From: Piliocolobus tephrosceles
Taxonomy: Eukaryota; Chordata; Mammalia; Primates; Cercopithecidae
Reading direction: 5' to 3'
NCBI RefSeq assembly: GCF_002776525.5
Contig: NC_045439.1
Span: 122,565,988-122,629,987 of the forward strand
Length of the DNA stretch: 64,000 bases
Under the pieces are notes generated by a model. It saw only the letters and a list, made by a program, of their open reading frames with translations. It was not told where the DNA came from and searched no databases. Position 1 is the stretch's first letter. The number at the start of each line of letters is the position of its first letter. Below, piece after piece: positions 24,133 to 35,649 of the stretch. Made by a program: the position numbers and the translations under genes.

Positions 24133-25092
24133 TTATGATGTTAGAGTGTCAATTTTAGATCTTTCCTGCTTTCTCTTGTGGGCACTTAGTGCTATAAATT
24201 TCCCTCTACACACTGCTTTAAATGTGTCCCAGAGATTCCAGTATATTGTATCTTTGTTCTCATTGGTTTCAAAGAACATCTTTATTTCTGCCTTGATTTT
24301 GTTATGTACCCAGTAGTCATTCAGGAGCAGGTTGTTCAGTTTCCATGTAGTTGAGTGGTTTTGATTGAGTTTCTTAGTTCTGAGTTCTAGTTTGATTGCA
24401 ATGTAGTCTGAGAGACAGTTTGTTATAATTTCTGTTCTTGTACATTTGCTAAGGAGTGCTTTACTTCCAATTATGTGGTCAATATTGGAATAAGTGCGAT
24501 GTGGTGCTGAGAAGAATGTATATTCTGTTGATTTGGGGTGGAGAGTTCTATAGATGTCTATTAGGTCCGCTTGGTGCAGAGATGAGTTCAATTCCTGGAT
24601 ATCCTTGTTAACTTTCTGTCTCGTTGATCTGTCTAATGTTGACAGTGGAGTGTTGAAGTCTCCCATTATTATTGTATGGGAGTCTAAGTCTCTTTGTAAG
24701 TCTCTAAGGACTTGCTTTATGAATTTGGGTGCTCCTGTATTGGGTGCATATATATTTAGGATAGTTAGTTCTTCCTGTTGAATTGATCCCTTTACCATTA
24801 TGTGATGGCCTTCTTTGTCTCTTTTGATCTTTGATGGTTTAAAGTCTATTTTATCAGAGACTAGGATTGCAACCCCTGCTTTTTTTTGTTCTCCATTTGC
24901 TTGGTAGATCTTCCTCCATCCCTTTATTTTGAGCCTATGTATGTCTCTGCATATGAGATGGGTCTCCTGAAGACAGCAGACTGATGGGTCTTGACTCTTT
25001 ATCCAGTTTGCCAGTCTGTGTCTTTTAATTGGAGCATTTAGTCCATTTACATTTAAGGTTAATATTGTCATGTGTGAACTTGATCCTGCCAT
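24133..25092 (-). pseudogene. L1 ORF2 endonuclease region
   Basis: A 319-codon piece starting MAGSSSHMTILTLNVNGLNA. It contains the APE-type endonuclease blocks CLQETHL, GDFNTPLS and DHIIGSKALLS. Stops between 24133 and 23809 break continuity with the reverse transcriptase. Confidence 0.95.
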
Positions 25093-25155
25093 TATGATAT
25101 GAACTGGTTATTTTGCTCGTTAGTTGATGCAGTTTCTTCCTAGCCTCGATGGTCT

Positions 25156-25800
25156 TTACATTTTGGCATGTTTTTGCAATGGCTGGTACCGGTTGTTCCT
25201 TTCCATGTTCAGGGCTTCCTTCAGGGTCTCTTGTAAGGCAGGCCTGGTGGTGACAAAATCTCTAAGCATTTGCTTATCTGTAAAGGATTTTATTTCTCCT
25301 TCACTGATGAAACTTAGTTTGGCTGGATATGAAATTCTGGGTTGAAAATTCTTTTCTTTAAGAATGTTGAATATTGGCCCCCACTCTCTTCTGGCTTGTA
25401 GAGTTTCTGCCGAGAGATCTGCTGTTAGTCTGATGGGCTTCCCTTTGTGGATAACCTGACCTTTCTCTCTGGCTGCCCTTAAGATTTTTTCCTTCATTTC
25501 AACTTTGGTGAATCTGGCAATTATGTGTCTTGGAGTTGCTCTTCTGGAGGAGTATCTTTGTGGTGTTCTCTGTATTTCCTGTATTTGAATGTTGGCCTGC
25601 CCTACTAGGTTGGGGAAGTTTTCCTGGATGATACCCTGAAGAGTGTTTTCCAACTTAGTTCCATTTTCCCCCTCACTTTCAGGCACCCCAATCAGACATA
25701 GATTTAGTCTTTTCACATAATCCCATACTTCTTGCAGGCTTTGTTCATTTCTTTTTCTTCTTTTTTCTTTTGATTTGTGTTCTCGCTTCATTTCATTCAT
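25156..25800 (-). pseudogene. L1 ORF1 C-terminal region
   Basis: A 214-codon open piece of ORF1p ending ERNNRYQPLQKHAKM. An in-frame stop just upstream of 25800 and another near the start codon (about 26140) break the protein. From 25581 downward it is essentially identical to the inverted L1 at 15388 onward. Confidence 0.93.
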
Positions 25801-27374
25801 TCAATCCTCAATCGCTGATACTCTTTCTTCCAGTTGATCGAGTCGGTTACTGAAGCTTGTGCATTTGTCACGTATTTCTTGTGTCATGGTTTTCATCTCT
25901 GTCAGTTCGTTTATGACCTTCTCTGCATTAATTATTCTAGCTATCAATTCTTCCACTCTTTTTTCAAGATTTTTAGTTTCTTTGCACTAGGTACGTAATT
26001 CCTGCTTTAGCTCTGAGAAGTTTGATGGACTGAATCCTTCTTCTCTCATCTCGTCAAAGTCATTCTCTGACCAGCTTTGATCCGTTGCTGGCGATGAGCT
26101 GCCCTCCTTTGCAGGGGAAGATGCGCTCTTATTTTTTTAATTTCCAGCTTTTCTGTCCTGCTTTTTCCCCATCTTTGTGGTTTTACCTGCCTCTGGTCTT
26201 TGATGATGGTGACGTACTGATGGGGTTTTGGTGTGGGTGTCCTTCCTGTTTGTTAGTTTTCCTTCTAACAGTCAGGACCCTCAGCTGTAGGTCTGTTGGA
26301 GATTGCTTGAGGTCCACTCCAGACCCTGTTTGCCTGGGTATCAGCAGCAGAGGCTGCAGAAGATAGAATATTGCTGAACAGCGAGTGTATCAGTCCGATT
26401 CTTGCTTTGGAAGCTTCCTTTCAGGGGTGTACTCCACTGTGTGAGGTGTGGGATGTCGGTCTGCCCCTAGTGGTGGATGTCTCCCAGTTAGGCTACTCAG
26501 GGGTCAGGGACCCACTTGAGCAGGCACTCTGTCCCTTCTCAGACCTCAACCTCCATGTTGGGAGATCCACTGCTCTCTTCAAAGCTGTCAGACAGAGTCG
26601 TTTGCGTCTGCAGAGGTTTCTGCTGCATTTTTTTTGTTTTGTTTTGTTTTTGTTGTTGTTGTTGTTTAGCTGTGCCCTGTCCCCAGAGGTGGAGTCTACA
26701 GAGACAGGCAGGCTTCCTTGAGCTGCTGTGAGCTCCACCCAGTTCGAGCTTCCCAGCGGCTTTGTTTACCTACTTAAGCCTCAGCAATGGCGGGCGCCCA
26801 TCCCCCAGCCTCGCTGCTGCCTTGTGGTTAGATCACAGACTGCTGTGCTAGCAATGAGGGAGGCTCCGTGGGCTTGGGACCCTCCCGGCCAGGTGTGGGA
26901 TATAATCTCCTGGTGTGCCCCTTTGCTAAGACCTTGGTAAAGCACAGTATTGGGGTGGGAGTTACCGGATTTTCCAGGTGTTGTGTGTCTCAGTTCCCCT
27001 GGCTAGGAAAAGGGATTCCCTTCCCCCTTGCGCTTCCCAGGTGAGGCGATGCCTCGCCCTGCTTCAGCTTTCGCTGGTCAGGCTGCAGCCGCTGACCAGC
27101 ACCGATTGTCCGGCACTCCCTAGTGAGATGAACCCAGTACCTCAGTTGAAAATGCAGAAATCACCCGTCTTCTGTGTCGCTCGCACTGGGAGTTGGAGAC
27201 TGCAGCTGTTCCTATTTGGCTATCTTGCTCTGCCCCGCCCCCCCCATTTTCTTTTCTTGTTTTATTTGCCTCTGTGCTACAGAATATCCTGCACTCTCCT
27301 CCAATTCACTTATTCTCTTTGATTTTTAATTTGCAAGTATTTGTTCTTTTTTCTAATTCTACTTTTAACTTAGC

Positions 27375-27620
27375 AGTAGACTGAAATGATTAAGCCTGTG
27401 GAATCAACCACTATTCTGCTTTGAATCCCTGTTCTACCAATGATTCCTGTGACAACTTGGGCAAGTTATTTCACCTCAGATCCCTCATTTGTATATGATG
27501 ATAATAATAGTACCTATTTCATGGGACTATTGTTCTGATTAAACGAAATTTAATATCAATATATTTAAAGCATCTAGACTGGTGCCTGGCACTTATTAAG
27601 CACTTAATAAAGTTAGATAT
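27375..27620 (+). repeat. MIR SINE
   Basis: Forward MIR: 'gacaacttgggcaagttatt' core, then 'tgataataatagtacctatt', ending 'ggtgcctggcacttattaag'. Confidence 0.88.
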
Positions 27621-27744
27621 TTTAATTCCTAATTTTTCAGAAATACAGCCAAAGAAGGTAGTTGATCCCTTCCTCTTCTGTTTTTCTTTCCCTCCCTCCC
27701 TTGAGGGCTGAAATTTTTATTCACATTTCATCTGTGGCTTTATA

Positions 27745-28130
27745 TTGGAAAAATTTTTGTGGGAATATTTCTGTGTATGTGCTTTGCAGGTTGAAGACCT
27801 GGAAACAAAGTCAGGACCAACTCTCCCCCTAATAACTGGAAAAATGACAAAATATTTTAATGTATTTGAAAGCATCAGAAAACTACCAAAAGTTATTAGG
27901 CTTGAATCCTGGAGATCAACAGAAGAATGAGTAAATACAATGTGAAATATACCCATAAAATGAAAAATTATACAGTATTAAAATGGAGTAACTAGATCTA
28001 TATGCACTGACATGGATAAATTCAAAAACATTCAGTGAAAAAGTACAGTATGCAAAATATTATTTGCAGTCTGATATTAATTATCTAAAACACCACACAT
28101 ACACTATGCATTTTCTGTAAGTACCATTTT
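27745..28130 (+). mobile_element. Old L1 3' fragment
   Basis: Resembles an L1M 3' end ('aaattatacagtattaaaatgg', 'gatctatatgcactgacatgg', 'cagtgaaaaagtacagtatg'). Diverged and non-coding. Confidence 0.6.
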
Positions 28131-28459
28131 TTTTTCAGGTCTGGAAGGAAAAATACTAAATCCATGAGGGTAGTTAACTCATGTACAGGGAGCGAGATTG
28201 AACAGTAGCGTTTGTCCGATGGGACTTCACTGGTATCTACGATGTTCAAACTTGTAAAAGACTGAACAATTTTTTGAAGGCTAAAATGAAGTTAGAGTAA
28301 AACAAATAATTATGATACACTTAGCTGTATGTGAACTAAGCTCCATTAGAAGCAGAAAAGAGGGATGATGCCCTGTTCCCTGGGGCGCTGGGCCAGGCTC
28401 TCCACAATCCTGCCTGCTGTCAGAAATGGGAGCCACAAGCAGGGGCCATTGGAACTGGA

Positions 28460-28720
28460 GATTGGCTTGCTAATAACAGTTATGCTATGAGGGCATATTG
28501 TGTGCCTAATGATGTGTATATCCAGGGCTTTGGATTCGTTATCTCACTTAATTCTCACAGCAGCCTTTTGAATTAAGTACTGCTATGATTCCCATTCAAC
28601 AAATGAAAAAGCTAACGCTCAGTCAGGGTAAATAATTTCCCAAGTTACAAACTTGCAGGCGGTAGAGCTATGATCTTAATCCAGGCACATCCGACCCCTG
28701 AGCTCAGATTCCTGGCTACC
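28460..28720 (-). repeat. MIR SINE
   Basis: Reverse MIR: 'gttatctcacttaattctcacag', 'gattcccattcaacaaatga', 'gtaaataatttcccaagtta', ending near 'cagattcctggctaccc'. Confidence 0.85.
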
Positions 28721-29949
28721 CACTGCAATGTGTGTGTTTGCTGGTAAGCTGAAGTAACATGTCCACACACATATCATAAAGTTGAGATTAAATCAAACAT
28801 AATCACTATGGTTAGAGTATGTGGGATACTTATTCGTTAACAAGATGCTGTCCTTATCCCCAGAAAGATGCAACTTACAGAAGCCTGCCCTCTGAGATTT
28901 AAACTAGTGAAAATAAATATTTAATGAATGAGAGTAGCTATCTAAAAAATTCTCCTTAGGGAACAGATCAAAGCAGGAAGAGATGAGTTGATGCCACACT
29001 TCAATCAAGACGTCTGGAGTGAAGTCACATGAAGGCATGATTGCTAAGAGCAATTGGGATTTTAAAATGTTTGTATTCTTTGATGCAGTGTTTCTACTTT
29101 TTGGAAAATATAATAGGAGCATAATACCAACTACCTAAAAAGCTTTTTGCATAAATATATTCACACATAAAATTATTTACAATAGTAAAAATGAAAATCA
29201 GTCTAAATAGTCAGCACTAGTGAAATGGTCAGGAAAATGGACCTTGCATATGGTGGGAATTATGAGACACACACACTTGTATCCAGTGTAACCCCTTATG
29301 CCACTCAGATCCACTCATTCTCTCCCATTATGTTGACTCTTATACTATATTATAGCAATTCTGGGTTTGTTTTGTTTTTGTGTGCAGACAAGACACCCTC
29401 ACTCCTTCCCTAAGAGGGAGATATAGGTCCAATCAGTCACAGTTGAAATCCCCTGGGAGAATTCAAGAATGAGGTTCAGTGAAACAAGAGTCCTTAAAAG
29501 ACATTCATCATCCATCATCTCTCTCATGCACCACCCACGCTAAAATTCCTTTATCTCCTACCAGCGTTTAGTCTGGTGCAGGCTGATTGCCTGGTAGAGT
29601 AACCCAGCCCTTCAGGCCCCTCGTTCTCCCTGTGCTTGGTGGGTTGCTGTAATTCCCATTGACTGTAATTATAGGACATAGAAGTACTGAGAGACATCCA
29701 AATACATTACCTGAATTTTGGAAATTCTTTTTACTGATCCTTTATACAGAATGAATTCTAGTTCTTCATGCTAATCAGAACTGATTACCCAACCAGTACA
29801 GTAAAATAAATCCTTCCTTGGTTTACCTGTTCACTGTGGTCTGTGTCCATCCTGGAACCTGCTGACAGTAGCGGTATATCTACCACAAAAGCTCACACTA
29901 ACTGCCTTCATTTCTCAACTCAAACTCCTGTGAAGGGCCCAGAAAGCCT
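28721..29949. other. No gene seen
   Basis: AT-rich. A possible old L1 3' remnant lies near 29100-29230. No coding signal was recognised. Confidence 0.4.
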
Positions 29950-30194
29950 ACCATGGCTGGTCCCTTCCCCTGTCTCTGCTCTAATCTAATTTCCTGCCGC
30001 ATTCCTTCTCATTCACTATGTTCAGTCTCACTGGCCTTCTTTCAATTCCTGAATCCTGACAACTCCTTGTGTTTGCTTTTCCTTCTACCTGGACCACTCC
30101 TCTTACAGATCATTTGGGTCTCGGCTCCCATATCTTCTCCTCAGAGACCTTTTCTTGACCATCCTATGCAATGCTGTCCCCACCTCCCAGACAC

Positions 30195-30357
30195 CTTCCC
30201 ATAGAATCCCTCATAAAAGCAGGCCCGGGTGGTCAGGCATGCCCAGACATGTACTGAATCCTAGCAGAGTTTAGGCTCAAACAGGAGTACTACTAAGAGT
30301 TCCCTCCCAACCCTGCAGCACATGCATATGGAGCCCTGTCTGCAGTGATTGGTGTAT
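30195..30357 (+). mobile_element. LTR-derived insert with 20-bp flanking duplication
   Basis: 163 bp homologous (about 85% by eye) to the reverse complement of part of the LTR at 31640-31815. It is flanked by TGTCCCCACCTCCCAGACAC (30175-30194) and the same 20-mer with one mismatch (30358-30377). There is no poly(A) and there are no complete LTR ends. Confidence 0.8.
30235..30254 (+). promoter_or_regulatory. p53 response element-like 20-mer
   Basis: AGGCATGCCC AGACATGTAC: two abutting half-sites of the RRRCWWGYYY type with no spacer. The first is a perfect match; the second has one mismatch in the last triplet. It lies inside the LTR-derived insert. Binding is inferred from sequence only. Confidence 0.55.
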
Positions 30358-30681
30358 TGTCTCCACCTCCCAGACACTGCTCTGTTGAGGAATAATGGCT
30401 GAGAGTGTTCAGAATTGAAGGAAAACACCAAATCTCAAGCAATGTAATTAAAGACAAATCCATACTTCTACTGGAGACATCATAGTGTAATTACAGAATA
30501 TCAAAGAGAAAGAATGACTTGAAAGAACTTCAAAAGTATTACTTCAGCAAGAAAGAATATGAATCGTAAAGGGGAATGAGATGTAAGGAGCAGCAGTGGG
30601 CCAAGAGGGCAATAAAACATGTTGGCAAATCTAATAATCGATGGATGATAAATCATAACTATTGAGAAGTTAAAAGCATGG

Positions 30682-30862
30682 AGGTCAGCTTGGGGAGTCA
30701 TGTGCACCTGTAGTCCCAGCTACTCAGGAGGCTGCCGTGGGGAGATGGCTTGCACCCAGGAGTTCACAGCTCCAGTGGGCTGGGATTGTGCTCTGCATTT
30801 CAGCCTGGGCGATAGAGAGGGCCCCTGTCTCTTAAAAACAAAACAAAACAAACAAACAAACA
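30682..30862 (+). mobile_element. Partial old Alu
   Basis: Right part of an Alu: 'cacctgtagtcccagctactcaggaggctg' type block through 'cagcctgggcgatagag', followed by an A-rich (CAAAA)n tail. Confidence 0.87.
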
Positions 30863-31047
30863 AAGAGTGGAGGAGGAACTAAAATTCTAGATGATATTCC
30901 ACAATAAAGTTATATGAATTCCACATAATTCCACAATATGGAAGCTAGGGGGAAAGAGAATGTAGAGGGAAATTAAGTTTAGGCAGGACCGTTATGCTCA
31001 TGGATTCTCGAAGGTCCTCTGCATGGGGTAAGGTGTATGTTCTATAC

Positions 31048-31880
31048 TGTAGCAGGACGAGCTGCAGACAAAGCCTCTCAGACACCGAGTTGTAGAAGGA
31101 AGGGCTTTATTCAGCTGGGAGCATCGGCAAGCTACTGCCTTAAAATCTGAGCTCCCCGAGTGCGCAATTTCTGCCCCTTTTAAGGGCTCACAACACTAAA
31201 GATTTCACATGAAAGGGTCGTGATTGATTTGAGCAAGTAGGGGGTACATGACAGGAGCTGCATGCACTGGTGGTCAGAGAGAAACAGAACAGGGCAGGGA
31301 GTTTCACAATGTTTTTCTATACAATGTCTGGAATCTATGAATAACACGGTTTCTAAGTTATGAGTTGATTTTTAACTACTGAGTTTAGGCCAGACAGGAC
31401 CAGGCCTGGTTTCAGGCCTGGCGCCAGGCTGCCTGTCTTTGGTTTTATTTCCTTATTTTTTCTTAAAACAGGTACTGAGTATAAAACAAAACAATATGAG
31501 AGGGTCTCTCTCTTTCCTCAGTACCTTTGCTTTTGGTGTCTTTTCTTCTCCTCCATGGACGCTGCCTGTGTTAGGATCCACTTCTCCTGTGACAAGAAGA
31601 TGGAAACCCTTTGCCCCAATCGGAGTACACTCCACCCCCAACTTGCCCGCATTTCTTCACACTGATCACTGCAGACAATAGGGCTCCTTATGCATGTGCT
31701 ACAGGTTGGGAGGGAACAGTTCGGAGCACTCCTGCCTAAGCCTGAACTCTGCTAGGATTCAGTGCATGTCCGGGCATGCCTGGCCACAGGGCTTTCTTTT
31801 GTGAGTGATTCCATGGTAAGGGCACAAAAGAGCACTGGGCACTATGGCGGGCGGGAGCTGTGGGGGCTGGATTAAGAACA
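31048..31880 (-). mobile_element. ERV1-type LTR (LTR10-like)
   Basis: Minus-strand LTR ending ...CTCGTCCTGCTACA at 31048. The polyadenylation signal lies about 55 nt before that end (AATAAAGCCC on the minus strand). The terminal region and the p53-like site resemble the HERV-I/LTR10 group as I know it; the family call is tentative. The 5' end near 31880 is approximate. No internal retroviral genes were recognised beside it. Confidence 0.7.
31762..31781 (+). promoter_or_regulatory. p53 response element-like 20-mer in LTR
   Basis: GTGCATGTCC GGGCATGCCT: two adjacent RRRCWWGYYY half-sites without a spacer, one mismatch in 20. LTR10 and MER61 families are known sources of p53 sites in primates. 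This copy is homologous (inverted) to the site at 30235-30254. Confidence 0.6.
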
Positions 31881-32838
31881 CAAAACAATAAGATTTATCT
31901 TCTGGTCCAGACTAATGGCAAAAAGAGTGGTAGGACTATTATCACCATGACCTCTGGGAGACACAGGGGTAGACTTCACTCTGTACTTGTGCCGTGCAAC
32001 CAAGTGTCCCATGAGCTGCCCAAGGTTAGAGATAACCAGGTCTATGCACATTTGTGTCTTTCCACAATGTCAGACTTTTACTGATGCTGTCTCAAACATA
32101 AAAGACATGAGCTACATGGAGTTCAGCAAGAAGGCAATCCTCCTTAGTACTTCTCATTCACTCAGTTGTCAGAGCCATGGGCACATAGGTCCAAGTCACT
32201 CCACAAATCAGTCATTATTGCAAACCACACATAATACTATATTTGATCAATATGTAAATGTTATAAATTAAACATTCCACAACAAACAAAGTAACGTTTA
32301 TCATCAAGAGAGAAAGGATAGAAAAAAACATTAATGAATCAGCCCAGGGCGACCAAAGTAGACAAAATAGTCTTCTGGTCTGGCCTGCGGTAGCTGCTCG
32401 TCTTGCAAGGAAGAGTCTTTGATGTGGCAGAGCTTTGCGTGGCAGATGCCAGATGCATATCACGAGTGACAGCAAGACGGTGTCTCTAAGATGGGCTTTT
32501 TGAGCTGCTGAGGTCCTGCTCTTTTAATGGCCACCCCAGAGTCCTCTGGTGAGAACTGATAGTGGAAGAGTGTGCTTAGTTATGTCCTTATCTGGTTAGA
32601 TGTAGTCCTTATTGATCAGGCAAAATATCTGTTCTCTTTTGGCAAGGTGCCTTTTGAAATGTAAGATGGAGTCTTTTTCTGAGATGGAGTTACTTATATC
32701 ACAGGAGCTCTGTACAAAGTGCCACACTTAAGACCACAGAGGGATTCTCTCCCATGGAATACAACTCTGTAGAGCATGAGTCCATTAAACATAGTTTATA
32801 TTGACAACTGAGAGGACATGCAGGATGACATCAATAGG
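31881..32838. other. No gene seen
   Basis: Might contain ERV-flanking or internal remnants, but nothing could be assigned. No long ORF. Confidence 0.35.
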
Positions 32839-33326
32839 TGTGGTGGCTAGCTCCAAGATGGTTAGTGGTACCTGTCTCTTGGTATTCACACCCTTGTTCT
32901 TCCCACATTGTACCATGATTAATCTGTGCAACCAATAGCATATGGCAGGTGTGATGGCATGTCACTTCCAAGGCTAAGGCATAAAAGACATCATGGCTTC
33001 TTTCTTGCTCTCTTGAAGAGAGTAAGTTGCTGTGTCTTGAGCAGCCTATGGAGAAGCCTACTTGGTGAGAAACTGAGGGCTCTTGATAACAGACAGAGAG
33101 AAACTGAAGCACAGCCATGTGAGTGACCCCTCTTGGAAGTAGCTCCTCCAGCCCATCAAGTCTTCAGGTGACCGCAGCCCTGGCCATCTTCTTGACTGCA
33201 ACTTCACAGGGGACCCTGAGCTAGAACTACCCAGCTGAGTCAGTCCTGGATTCCTGACCTTCAGAAATTGTATGAGATAATAAACGTTATCTTAAGGCAT
33301 TGTAGCAATAGATAACTGATAAAACA
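32839..33326 (+). mobile_element. MaLR LTR (MLT1-type)
   Basis: Starts TGTGGTGGCTAGCTCCAAGATGG. Contains 'cttcaggtgaccgcagccctgg' and 'cttgactgcaacttcac', then 'gagataataaacgttatc', ending 'gcaatagataactgataaaaca'. The pattern fits an older MLT1 subfamily. Confidence 0.82.
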
Positions 33327-34789
33327 ACATTCTTCTAGAACAATTTTAAACAAATGGAATTAAATGTAATAAATCCTGTATAAATATTGATAAAACTCTA
33401 AATGTGTGAAATGAAAGAAAATGTTTAATAATACTAAGATATATTCAATAACATGGTGGGGAAAATGTATTATGCAGGAGATATATTGGGAGAATTTATG
33501 AGATTTATTTGGGGAACACTGATAATTTCTCACTTCCTCACCTCCAGGAAGAGAATAAGAAGCTACTTCCCAACATAAACCTATTGAGAGGGAACTTCCA
33601 GGGCACACTGAGAGAGCTTGGTGTGTGTTCTCTGCAGCTGGGAAGGGGACATCTTAGATTCCTGCCTAACTCAGGCCTGAGAAAGCTGAAGTTGCTTGTG
33701 GCCAAAAGACAGATTACCTGCATTTCCAGGATTTGTTGGAGGGTTGAAGGTTTTCCATAGAACAAATATTTGCCACTCAGCATAGGGAAAGCCAGGCTGG
33801 AGCTTTTTTAAGTTCTTCCCAATAAGATCACATGAAGAGTAATATTTGTTGGTGTATTGTGGACCACCAGATCAGGGCTGGTGGCAGATTCAGGGGGTGG
33901 CAGCTGGAAAAACAGAATCCATTGCCCACATCACAGATCATGTTGGGCTCTGCTGAACCCAAGGGTTATAAGAGTCTGTTTTAGACATTGGCCAGGTCAA
34001 AAAGCAAGCCAAGTGAGAACCGTCCTGTCCTCTGACTATCTCTCTTCAACCCTGGTAGGAGAGGAGTTGAATGAAGGAGCAGAAGTCACTGCAACCTCCT
34101 TCCTAGATCCAGACTCTCTCACTCTGGGCCCTGGCTGGGGAGCAGCAGGGAGAGGAGAGGGAAGAGTCTTACCTATGGATGAAGTGTGAGGCATTGATTA
34201 TTATCTTGGCTAGACATCTCTTCTAAGTTTTTTATTATGAGAATTGTTGAGCATAAAGGAAGATGTCCATCACCTAGAGGTAATGATTGTTATTGTTTTG
34301 CATATTTGCTTCATCTTGTTTTGCTGAAATGTTGGGGTAGATTGAAGATGTGGTGTTTCACATTTCTGGATACTTCAGACTGCCTCTTCAGAGACTAAGG
34401 TTGTTTTCCTGCATGCCACAGCAATGCTGTGGGATTAATGATGATTTCTTGGCATCTCCTGGTACTTCTACATATGTGAGTTTCCTAACTGTCTCTAAGG
34501 TATGTTTTCATATAGAATTGGCTTGTTCATGCCCAGAAAGAAACACTGGATACTTAACATCTAAACTGAGGCTGTTAATTTATGACTTAAAATGACTCAG
34601 AACTGTGCCTAAAGAAAAACCATAAGAATTTTATTCAGGAGTGGAGGAATTTTATCCCTGCTGAAAAAAGCTGAAAGACACAACAGAAAACAAGAGGAGA
34701 ATGTGTATCCTCACAATTTCAAAAACAAGAAAAGTTTATGTCTTGTAAGGTGACAGGCACTGCTGGAAAGATGCTGTAATAAGTTTATT
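33327..34789. other. No gene seen
   Basis: Unique-looking sequence with short ORFs only, none with recognisable domains. Confidence 0.4.
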
Positions 34790-35117
34790 CATGTTTTTGA
34801 AACCCAGATGTTTAAAAACTGCACGGGAACCTTATACATTGCTGATGTGCATGCAAATTGGTGCAAATTCTATGCAGCGAGCTGCGGCTAAATCTATCAA
34901 AATTTTTAAAGCATCTGTTCTTTGATACAACAATCCCTTCCTATAAATAAATTCCTACGGAATTTGTTCTGTACGTATCCTTACCAGTGAAATAACAGTA
35001 AAAGGATTTGCCTTGCAGCATTGTTTGTAATAGCAGAAAATTGGAAACTATCTTAAAAGACCATCAGTGAGGGACTAGTTGAATATATGGTTGTATATAT
35101 TATTATTTTTGTGATAT

Positions 35118-35120
<3 letters not shown>

Positions 35121-35156
<36 letters not shown>
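35121..35156 (+). repeat. (GT)18 microsatellite
   Basis: Uninterrupted GT tract at the junction between the old L1 and an LTR. Confidence 0.97.
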
Positions 35157-35158
<2 letters not shown>

Positions 35159-35490
35159 TGTCTTACCTCAGGCTGGCATAACAAAATACCATGACCTGGG
35201 TGGGTTAAACAGAAGACATTTCTTTCTCCCAGTTCTGGAGACTGGGAAGTTCAAGATCAAGGTTCCTGCTGCTGGGGTTTCTGATGAGTTCCTGGCTTGC
35301 AGACTGCTATCTTCTGGCTGTGTCCTCACATGACAGATAGAGAGCCCTTGTGTCTCCTCTTAATAAGCCTTATTCTAGGCATCACCCTTATGACCTCATT
35401 CAACTTTAATGACTTCCTCCTCTACACACAGTTACTTTGAGTGTTAGGACTTCAACATATGATTGGGGTGGGAGTCACAATTCAGTCCCT
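35159..35490 (-). mobile_element. MaLR LTR (MLT1/MST-type), antisense
   Basis: Reverse LTR: 'ctggcataacaaaataccatgacctggg', 'tctcccagttctggagactggg', 'ggctgtgtcctcacatgac', ending 'gtgggagtcacaattcag'. Confidence 0.82.
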
Positions 35491-35649
35491 CGCTTGTGGC
35501 ATGGTATTCCACAACAGAAATGCAATAGAATAAGCTAGCAGAAAGAATGAGGCTATATGTACAGATAGACTGTGAAGTGGAAAACAGCAAAGAACAGGAT
35601 GAGGTGCTGAGTGCATGAGCTGAGTGCCCACATTTGCCCTCCTTATCCA

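Larger units (their letters stand above)
21035..27244 (-). mobile_element. Full-length but broken L1 (L1PA-type)
   Basis: A 6.2-kb L1 on the minus strand: 5' UTR (27244 to about 26170), ORF1, ORF2, 3' UTR and poly(A). Its ends are flanked by a 10-bp duplication CATTTTCTTT at 21025-21034 and 27245-27254. ORF1 has a stop about 11 codons after its start. ORF2 is split near 24130 and has Trp-to-stop at 21620, so it is not competent. The 5' UTR holds a CAA/CAAAA-rich expansion at about 26625-26670. It is an internal rival for pairing with the inverted L1 at 13761-16176. Confidence 0.95.
29950..30400 (+). repeat. L2 LINE fragment, interrupted
   Basis: Forward L2 3' region: 'actggccttctttcaattcc', 'ccttctacctggaccactcc', 'agaccttttcttgaccatcc'. 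It is interrupted by a 163-bp LTR-derived insert at 30195 and resumes at the duplicated 20-mer (30358). Confidence 0.78.
34790..35600 (+). mobile_element. Old L1 3' region, split by a MaLR LTR
   Basis: 'cttatacattgctgatgtgc', 'attgtttgtaatagcagaaa' and 'accatcagtgagggactag' before the LTR; 'agaatgaggctatatgtac' after it. Diverged L1M. Confidence 0.7.
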
